NCBI GenBank assembly: GCA_910586405.1
Contig: CAJUII010000092.1
Location: forward strand, 1-12,817
DNA from: an uncultured Lachnospiraceae bacterium
GTDB taxonomy: Bacteria; Bacillota; Clostridia; Lachnospirales; Lachnospiraceae
DNA: 12,817 nucleotides
Direction: 5' to 3'
Positions 8,158 to 12,817 of this stretch are shown here, piece by piece. Within the stretch, counting starts at the first letter, position 1. Each line of letters opens with the position of its first letter. The position numbers and the translations under genes were made by a program. Under the pieces are notes generated by a model. It was not told where the DNA came from. It worked only from the letters and a program-made list of their open reading frames with translations, and did not search any database.

Positions 8158-8301
8158 ATGAATATATTTTTATGGATTTTGGTTTTTATTGGCGGCGTTA
8201 CAGGCGCACTCTCTACACTTTACATCGTCGTTTCACTCTTTGCAGTTATTTTCTATAAAATTTACCGCAAAGCAAAGTACCATGCGTCACTCTATGATTA
8301 A
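8158..8301 (+). CDS. Small hydrophobic membrane protein, 47 residues
   Basis: The product is MNIFLWILVFIGGVTG followed by a further hydrophobic stretch (together about residues 2-33) and a basic tail KIYRKAKYHASLYD. It is probably a one- or two-pass membrane microprotein with a cytosolic C-terminus. I prefer the ATG at 8158 because GGAGG (8142-8146) precedes it by 11 nt. An upstream in-frame ATG at 8113, 3 nt after the stop of the previous gene, would add 15 residues but has no ribosome site. No family is recognised. Confidence 0.6.
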   Translation: MNIFLWILVFIGGVTGALSTLYIVVSLFAVIFYKIYRKAKYHASLYD

Positions 8302-8336
8302 AGTTTTTATAAAGTATTAAAAATTTATAACGTGGC

Positions 8337-8365
8337 TTGCATATTCTTCCAGAAAACGTTAGTAT
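8337..8365 (+). promoter_or_regulatory. Weak promoter candidate upstream of the antiporter gene
   Basis: TTGCAT (8337-8342), 17 bp, then TAGTAT (8360-8365) lie in the 149-bp gap between the last microprotein and the antiporter. Overlapping short inverted repeats (ACGTTA/TAACGT and TTAGTA/TACTAA, within 8356-8393) follow it and could form alternative leader hairpins. It may give the antiporter its own transcription; cotranscription from the promoter at 7281 is equally possible. Confidence 0.3.
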
Positions 8366-8450
8366 GATATATAGATGCACTTTAACGTACTAAATCATGA
8401 AAGATTTTTATTTTGGATTATTAGATTATTAATATAGAAAGGACGGCTTT

Positions 8451-10043
8451 ATGACTTTTATCCTACTCCTCGTAGCAGTTGTGATTCTGCTCTGTGTGAT
8501 CGCAGAAAAATTTTCCGGCAGATTTGGAATGCCGGCATTGATTCTGTTTATGTTTATCGGTATGCTCTTTGGCAGTGATGGCATCTTTAAGATACCATTT
8601 AACGACTATAAGCTTGCCGAGAATATATGTTCTATCGCACTGCTGTTTATCATGTTCTACGGCGGCTTTAACCTGAAATGGGAGCTTGCAAAAGGCGTAG
8701 CCGTAAAGTCTGTCCTTCTATCTACCATTGGCGTAGCCGTCACAGCGGCAGTCACAGCCCTCTTTGTAAAGCTAGTGCTTGGCTATACATGGCCGGAAAG
8801 CTTTCTGGTCGGTGCAGTGCTTGGTTCCACGGACGCTGCGAGCGTGTTTGCCATTCTGCGCCAGAAAAAACTAAATCTCAAGGACAGCACTGCCTCCCTG
8901 TTAGAGATGGAGAGCGGCAGTAATGACCCTATGGCATATATGCTGACCTTTATTGCACTGGGAATTATTTATTCCGGCGAATCAGAGCATATTGTGATGC
9001 GCATCTTCCTGCAATTAGTTGTCGGCTCGCTGGTCGGTTTGGTTTTTGCACTGCTGACCATCCGTCTGATGACCAAGACGACACTCGTATCAGAGGGGCT
9101 TGACACGATTTTTATGATAGCCATGGTCCTAATCTGCTATGCCCTGTCGCAGATTCTTGGCGGAAATGCCTATTTAAGCGTCTATATTATGGGCGTTATT
9201 ATCGGCAACAGCCGTATTAAGAGCAAGGCTACGTTAATACCATTCTTTGACGGTGTTACCTCTCTTGCGCAGATTTTGATCTTTTTCCTGCTGGGACTTC
9301 TGACCATTCCGCATGAAATGTCAGACGGTATCCTCACCGCAATCGTGATCACGACCATTCTTACCTTGATTGCAAGACCTGTTGCCGTTTTCCTGCTGCT
9401 AAAACCTTTTCACTGTTCTGCGCGCCAATGTCTGCTGGTGTCATGGGCAGGACTGCGCGGCGCCTCCTCCTCGGTGTTTGCCATTATGGCAGTGGCGGGC
9501 GGCGTCATCATGCCGCACAACCTGTTCCACATTGTCTTTATGGTATCGCTGTTCTCGGTTGCCATACAGGGTACGCTGCTTCCAAGAGTCGCTGAGAAAC
9601 TGGATATGATCGACGAAAATGAAGATGTCCGCAAGACCTTCAACGATTATCAGGAGGACGCTTCCATCACACTGATTCGCATGTACATACCCAAAGGGCA
9701 CAACTGGGAAAACAAACTCGTCAAGGAAGTATCCTTCCCGACAGGGTCCCTTGCACTGATGATTAAGCGAAATCATGAAACCATCATCACAAAGGGCGAT
9801 ACACTGATTCTTGCCGGTGACAGCGTGATTCTGAGTGCGCCATCATACAACCCAAGCGGTGATGAGCTGCTCGACGAGATTTTTATTGACCGGTATCATT
9901 CGTGGTGCAACCGCACGATCGCAGATTTAAATCTGGCGCCTGACGAGCTGATTGCGATGATCATGCGCGGCGAGGAATCTCTGATTCCTGACGGAAAGAC
10001 CAGAATCTTAGAAGGAGACAGAGTGGTGACTTACCGTGAATAA
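8451..10043 (+). CDS. CPA1-type potassium (or sodium)/proton antiporter with two RCK_C-like domains
   Basis: The 530-residue inner-membrane protein is predicted to exchange K+ or Na+ for protons, controlling cytoplasmic ion content and pH. Residues about 1-380 hold about 12-13 hydrophobic segments with the family motifs GSTDAASVFAIL (125-136), ESGSNDPMA (154-162, the Asn-Asp pair at 158-159) and SWAGLRGASS (331-340). Two regulatory domains follow: an RCK_C (TrkA_C) at about 407-463 and a second similar one at about 480-529. The second contains IADLNLAPDELI and ends EGDRVVTY. Such domains often bind nucleotides, and c-di-AMP in Firmicutes, which is inference here. The layout matches the NhaP2/CvrA group, annotated as K+/H+ antiporters. 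AAAGGA lies 7 nt before the ATG. Ion preference cannot be read from sequence. Confidence 0.9.
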   Translation: MTFILLLVAVVILLCVIAEKFSGRFGMPALILFMFIGMLFGSDGIFKIPFNDYKLAENICSIALLFIMFYGGFNLKWELAKGVAVKSVLLSTIGVAVTAAVTALFVKLVLGYTWPESFLVGAVLGSTDAASVFAILRQKKLNLKDSTASLLEMESGSNDPMAYMLTFIALGIIYSGESEHIVMRIFLQLVVGSLVGLVFALLTIRLMTKTTLVSEGLDTIFMIAMVLICYALSQILGGNAYLSVYIMGVIIGNSRIKSKATLIPFFDGVTSLAQILIFFLLGLLTIPHEMSDGILTAIVITTILTLIARPVAVFLLLKPFHCSARQCLLVSWAGLRGASSSVFAIMAVAGGVIMPHNLFHIVFMVSLFSVAIQGTLLPRVAEKLDMIDENEDVRKTFNDYQEDASITLIRMYIPKGHNWENKLVKEVSFPTGSLALMIKRNHETIITKGDTLILAGDSVILSAPSYNPSGDELLDEIFIDRYHSWCNRTIADLNLAPDELIAMIMRGEESLIPDGKTRILEGDRVVTYRE

Positions 10044-10071
10044 GCTGCCACTCTGCAAATAAACACAAACG

Positions 10072-12099
10072 CTATAATATTGTGTGCTCCAATATCATGC
10101 ACTCAAATGATCGCATTGTGATCTTTCCTGATAAACATTCTCCTGTCTCTATATTTCTATAGGTATCTAACAGCTCTACCTCCACTTCCTCCCTATTAAA
10201 ATTCTGCAAAAACCACAACTTCCGCTCAGAATTTCTGCGCTCATTGACCGTGACTCCTTTTGGCAGTTTGATCTGTAGGCTGCATCCCAGTCCTCTCTTT
10301 TGCAAGATTTCATGATAAAAATCTCTCAAAAAACTTTCTTCATTCATAGATGCAATGTAATACGCCTCTCCATTATCATAAGTATTTCGAGTGAGTGCAG
10401 GATATCCCGCATAAAAGTCATGTTGATACATTGCAAGCGCCTCTGCGCTTTTCGTGTGGACCAATCCGCATATTCCTTGGATTCGATAGTCTTTCCCTTG
10501 ATATACGATACTGTTCTCGCAATAACCGTCTGGCACATCCATCTCCTCTGGCACAATTCCCAGGACATCTTCCAAGGGATGCTTGTCCAGATAAACTAAA
10601 TCTGTATCATTCACCTCTCCACTCCAACAGGTAGTGATATAACATCCTCCGCGCGCCACAAAATTTTTTACACGCTCCGCGTAGCCTTCGCGATACATAT
10701 AATTTAACGGCGCGATAACAACCTCATACTGATCTAAATCACAGGTCATATCAATGATATCCACATCCACCCCCATTTCCCACAAGGGACGAAAATATGC
10801 GAGGAATATCGGCAGATATTGTATATTGTTGTCTATGGCATAGGCATCCTCCACTGCCCACCAGTTTTCCCAGTCAAATATCATCGCGATCTGTGTCTGA
10901 TTGCATGTGCCTATTACTTTGGCAGAAATTTTCTCAAGACGCTCCCCAAGCTGTGCCACATCTCGAAAAACTCTTGTATTCTCTCCATTCTTATGATCGA
11001 CAACTGCGCCGTGGTATTTCTCACTGCTTCCTCTGCTTTTGCGCCACTGAAAATACTGTACACTGTCAGAGCCGCACGCAATCGCTTGAAGGGAGGATAA
11101 CGCATGCATTCCCGGTCTTTTCAGCCGGTTTATATCCCGCCAGTTCACTATGGAAGGCGTGCTCTCCATCATCAAAAAGGTATCATTCCTCAAACTCCGC
11201 ACCAGACTGTGAGATGCCGCCGCTTCGGCTGCCGTCTGCAACTCGTCCTCACCACTGTGCCAATTCGGATAACAATCCCATGAGACAAAATCAAATTCTT
11301 TTGCCCACTGAAAATAATCCAACGGTCGGAAAAATGCCATCAAGTTTGTCGTGACTGGCAGCGCACTGTGGCTGCGCACAACGCGGATTTCCTCCTTGCA
11401 AAAATCCAACTGCTGACTGCTGACAAAACGTTTCCAGTCAAGATTCAGTCCATGCAGCAGATCTTCGCCGCGATAGGATGTACTCTGAATCTGCGACCAG
11501 TCCGTGTACGTATGGCTCCAAAATGACGTCCACCATGCCTTATTCAAACACTCCAGCGAGCCATATTTTTCTTTCAGCCATGTCCTGAATGCATTTTGAC
11601 AATTCTCGCAGTGGCAGGAACCATCCCTGCCATTATTGGCAATCTCATTCGAAATATGCCACCCGATCACGCACGGATGCCTGCCAAAACGCACGGAAAG
11701 TTTTTGATCTATCTGTTTTGTCTTTTCTCTCATAATCAGAGAACTAGGACAATAATTATGTCTCTTGCCCGAATTGTATCGAATCCCATCTTCTCCAACC
11801 TGCCGCACCTCCTCGTACTGATTTGACAACCAGTGCGGCATTGCACCTGTTGGCGTTGCCAGAATGGTGTAAATACCATTTTCATACAAATTCTGTATCA
11901 TATCTTCCAGCCAGTCCAGATCATACTTCCCTTCCTCCGGCTCCAGTTTACTCCACGCAAAGATTCCCAGCGATACACAGTTTACCTTCGCCTTTTTCAT
12001 CAAGCGCACATCTTCTGCCAAAATCTCCGGGCAATCCAGCCATTGATCTGGGTTATAGTCTCCTCCATGCAAAATTCCCATATTGTTTCCAATCTCCAT
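10072..12099 (-). CDS. Beta-galactosidase, GH42
   Basis: The 675-residue enzyme is predicted to release terminal beta-galactose from small galactosides or plant and host oligosaccharides. It has no signal peptide, so it should be cytoplasmic. Residues about 8-390 form the TIM barrel: it opens GILHGGDYNPDQW, has the acid/base Glu152 in WHISNE and the nucleophile Glu312 in MMESTPS. Four cysteines (117, 162, 164 and 167, CHCENC) match the structural zinc site of Thermus-type GH42 enzymes. A trimerisation domain (about 400-600) and a small C-terminal beta domain complete the usual architecture and length. AGGAG lies 10 nt before the ATG. The gene is convergent with the antiporter gene across a 28-bp gap and has its own promoter and operator candidate. 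Confidence 0.93.
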   Translation of the reverse strand: MEIGNNMGILHGGDYNPDQWLDCPEILAEDVRLMKKAKVNCVSLGIFAWSKLEPEEGKYDLDWLEDMIQNLYENGIYTILATPTGAMPHWLSNQYEEVRQVGEDGIRYNSGKRHNYCPSSLIMREKTKQIDQKLSVRFGRHPCVIGWHISNEIANNGRDGSCHCENCQNAFRTWLKEKYGSLECLNKAWWTSFWSHTYTDWSQIQSTSYRGEDLLHGLNLDWKRFVSSQQLDFCKEEIRVVRSHSALPVTTNLMAFFRPLDYFQWAKEFDFVSWDCYPNWHSGEDELQTAAEAAASHSLVRSLRNDTFLMMESTPSIVNWRDINRLKRPGMHALSSLQAIACGSDSVQYFQWRKSRGSSEKYHGAVVDHKNGENTRVFRDVAQLGERLEKISAKVIGTCNQTQIAMIFDWENWWAVEDAYAIDNNIQYLPIFLAYFRPLWEMGVDVDIIDMTCDLDQYEVVIAPLNYMYREGYAERVKNFVARGGCYITTCWSGEVNDTDLVYLDKHPLEDVLGIVPEEMDVPDGYCENSIVYQGKDYRIQGICGLVHTKSAEALAMYQHDFYAGYPALTRNTYDNGEAYYIASMNEESFLRDFYHEILQKRGLGCSLQIKLPKGVTVNERRNSERKLWFLQNFNREEVEVELLDTYRNIETGECLSGKITMRSFECMILEHTIL

Positions 12100-12129
12100 A
12101 TGTCTTACTCTCCTCTGTTTTCATTTCAC

Positions 12130-12148
12130 ATCATGTATCACACATGAT
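12130..12148. promoter_or_regulatory. Palindromic operator candidate before the GH42 gene
   Basis: ATCATGT (12130-12136), a 5-bp spacer and ACATGAT (12142-12148) form a perfect 7-bp inverted repeat. It lies just downstream of the -10 box at 12159-12164 and would cover the first transcribed bases, the usual place for a repressor such as a LacI- or GntR-type protein. It could also act as a leader hairpin. No regulator gene is present in the window. Confidence 0.5.
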
Positions 12149-12158
12149 ATTTTCTTTT

Positions 12159-12164
12159 ATTATA
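12159..12164 (-). promoter_or_regulatory. TATAAT -10 box of the GH42 promoter
   Basis: On the minus strand a consensus TATAAT is present, placing the start of transcription near 12152 and giving a leader of about 50 nt. The -35 region (about 12182-12188) is poor, at best TGGAAT, so an activator may help here. Confidence 0.5.
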
Positions 12165-12474
12165 ACATAGTCCCCCTAGCCTATTCCATTACTTTCCAGA
12201 TTATTTATATGGAATCTTTTGATTAAATCTTTTGATCAGCTTAATGTATGAACCGCTTCTTCACCTTGACTGTCAGATACGCAGTATGCGATCTGTAATG
12301 GATTCAATCTATAAAACTGATAATCACAATTATGGATGAGTGTTCGAATTTATAAATTAGCGTTCCGCTAATAATCTATAAAATTTGTTTTGATATGACA
12401 TGTTTTGATTATGATACAATCAAAATATTGAGAATAGTATCAACACGAAATCGGTATGAAAGGATACAATCAAA
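12165..12474. other. AT-rich region without a clear gene
   Basis: This stretch is visibly more AT-rich than the window to its left. It contains a 31-codon plus-strand frame (12244-12339) without a ribosome site, a short hairpin ATTAGCG/CGCTAAT (12356-12362 and 12366-12372), an 8-bp inverted repeat TTTTGATT/AATCAAAA (12403-12410 and 12418-12425), and the left copy of a 14-bp direct repeat. No RNA gene was recognised. It may be the edge of an acquired segment. Confidence 0.45.
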
Positions 12475-12476
12475 AT
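12413..12476 (+). repeat. 14-bp direct repeat pair
   Basis: GATACAATCAAAAT occurs at 12413-12426 and at 12463-12476, offset by exactly 50 bp. The second copy includes the first two bases of the ATG of the phosphatase-like frame; the first is half of an inverted repeat. Possible readings are a local duplication, a protein-binding pair or a target-site duplication. Confidence 0.6.
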
Positions 12477-12602
12477 GATAAAAATACTTTTTGTCTGCCA
12501 CGGCAATATCTTGAAAAGTCCTAAAAAGCCAATAAAATCAATGGATTTCTAAACTTAAACGGCACTTACTACACTACTACACCATTTCTGAAAGAGCCTT
12601 GA
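12475..12602 (+). pseudogene. Truncated, frameshifted low-molecular-weight phosphotyrosine-phosphatase-like fragment
   Basis: The frame starts MIKILFVCHGNILKSP, which matches the N-terminus and P-loop of low-molecular-weight tyrosine phosphatases (usual form VCxGNICRSP). The second P-loop Cys is Leu and the catalytic Arg is Lys, so it should be inactive. It stops at codon 26 (TAA 12550-12552). The -1 frame from 12546 continues FLNLNGTYYTTTPFLKEP to TGA 12600-12602, resembling tails I recall on similar short fragments in other Clostridia; that recall needs checking. A full family member has about 150 residues. AAAGGA lies 10 nt before the ATG. This is either a decayed gene or a recurrent short element. 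Confidence 0.6.
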
Positions 12603-12632
12603 TGTGGCAGGAAATTAAAACTTAATGTTCCA

Positions 12633-12683
12633 AAATACGCATAAAATCAATCGTAAAAAATACGATTGATTTTATGCGTATTT
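12633..12683. repeat. 23-bp perfect inverted repeat with an A5 loop
   Basis: Arms at 12633-12655 and 12661-12683 are exact complements across all 23 bp and are separated by AAAAA. The stem is AT-rich (6 G/C pairs). It may be a bidirectional terminator ending the phosphatase-like fragment, since the plus-strand sequence continues TTTCTGTTTA. It may instead be an operator or a mobile-element structure. The right arm overlaps the -35 box of the promoter that follows. Confidence 0.8.
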
Positions 12684-12694
12684 CTGTTTATAAT
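12666..12694 (+). promoter_or_regulatory. Strong promoter for the AlbA_2 gene, -35 inside the inverted repeat
   Basis: TTGATT (12666-12671), exactly 17 bp, then a consensus TATAAT (12689-12694) read right toward the ATG at 12728. Because the -35 lies in the right arm of the 23-bp palindrome, a dimeric protein bound to the palindrome, or cruciform extrusion, would block or alter transcription. The leader is about 27 nt. Confidence 0.65.
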
Positions 12695-12727
12695 ATAAGC
12701 AATAAAATTGGAAAGGGAGATCAGTGT

Positions 12728-12817
12728 ATGCGTGAAACAAGAACAATAGAGTTCAAAGAAACGATTACAAATACATTTTTAAAAACAGTAAGTGCCTTTT
12801 CGAATTACGATGGTGGA
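12728..12817 (+). CDS. AlbA_2 (Schlafen-type) domain protein, 5' part only
   Basis: Thirty codons are visible before the window ends. They read MRETRTIEFKETITN, then a helix TFLKTVSAFSN and YDGG. This is the typical opening of the AlbA_2 (Schlafen AlbA) domain: xExxxxEFKE, then NTFLKTVSAFANxxGG. AlbA_2 proteins are often called transcriptional regulators or ATP-binding proteins and frequently sit in accessory or defence-related regions; whether this one does is unknown. GGGAG lies 8 nt before the ATG, and a strong promoter is upstream. The C-terminal part, which would fix the role, is outside the window. Confidence 0.75.
   Translation, partial: MRETRTIEFKETITNTFLKTVSAFSNYDGG

Noticed and set aside
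10019..10055. Inverted repeat CAGAGTGG/CCACTCTG spanning the stop codon of the antiporter gene
   Set aside because: The loop is 21 nt long and no T-run follows on the plus strand, so I cannot call it a terminator.
10797..11354. Long plus-strand open frame of 185 codons inside the GH42 gene
   Set aside because: It lies wholly within a well-supported minus-strand gene, has no recognisable domain, and is an expected shadow frame.
12561..12796. 10-bp inverted match GGCACTTACT (12561-12570) and AGTAAGTGCC (12787-12796)
   Set aside because: It is short, far apart and within coding sequence on the right side, so chance is the simplest explanation.

Overview
The window looks like a chromosomal segment from a Gram-positive anaerobe of the class Clostridia, most likely a gut Lachnospiraceae. 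This rests on strong GGAGG-type ribosome sites, a monomeric [FeFe] hydrogenase with many Fe-S motifs, a large lipoprotein sugar-type binding protein, a GH133 debranching enzyme and a GH42 beta-galactosidase. The genus call is inference.

Layout. Positions 235-7171 are all on the minus strand. From right to left they are a GH133 glycogen-debranching enzyme, an unrecognised 247-residue protein coupled closely behind it, a [FeFe] hydrogenase with group-B-like H-cluster motifs that ends in a very clear intrinsic terminator, and a 787-residue lipoprotein that joins a beta-propeller-like half to an ABC-type solute-binding half. A divergent promoter region (about 7172-7407) separates this from a plus-strand block. 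That block holds three small membrane proteins (138, 48 and about 47 residues) and then a CPA1-type cation/proton antiporter with two C-terminal RCK_C-like domains. A convergent minus-strand GH42 beta-galactosidase follows, with a TATAAT -10 box and a palindromic operator candidate between promoter and gene.

The right end (about 12165-12817) differs in character. It is AT-rich and holds almost no intact gene. It contains a truncated, frameshifted low-molecular-weight phosphotyrosine-phosphatase-like reading frame, a 14-bp direct repeat 50 bp apart, and a 23-bp perfect inverted repeat whose right arm carries the -35 box of a strong promoter. That promoter faces the start of an AlbA_2 (Schlafen-type) domain gene that runs off the window. 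This looks like an accessory or mobile-element boundary and is the part most worth extending.

Functional links. The debranching enzyme (internal alpha-glucan use), GH42 enzyme (beta-galactoside use) and binding lipoprotein (probable carbohydrate capture) fit a saccharolytic lifestyle, and the hydrogenase fits fermentative redox balance. The three small membrane proteins and the antiporter may form an ion-homeostasis unit, but only adjacency supports that. No RNA genes, CRISPR array or complete insertion sequence were seen.
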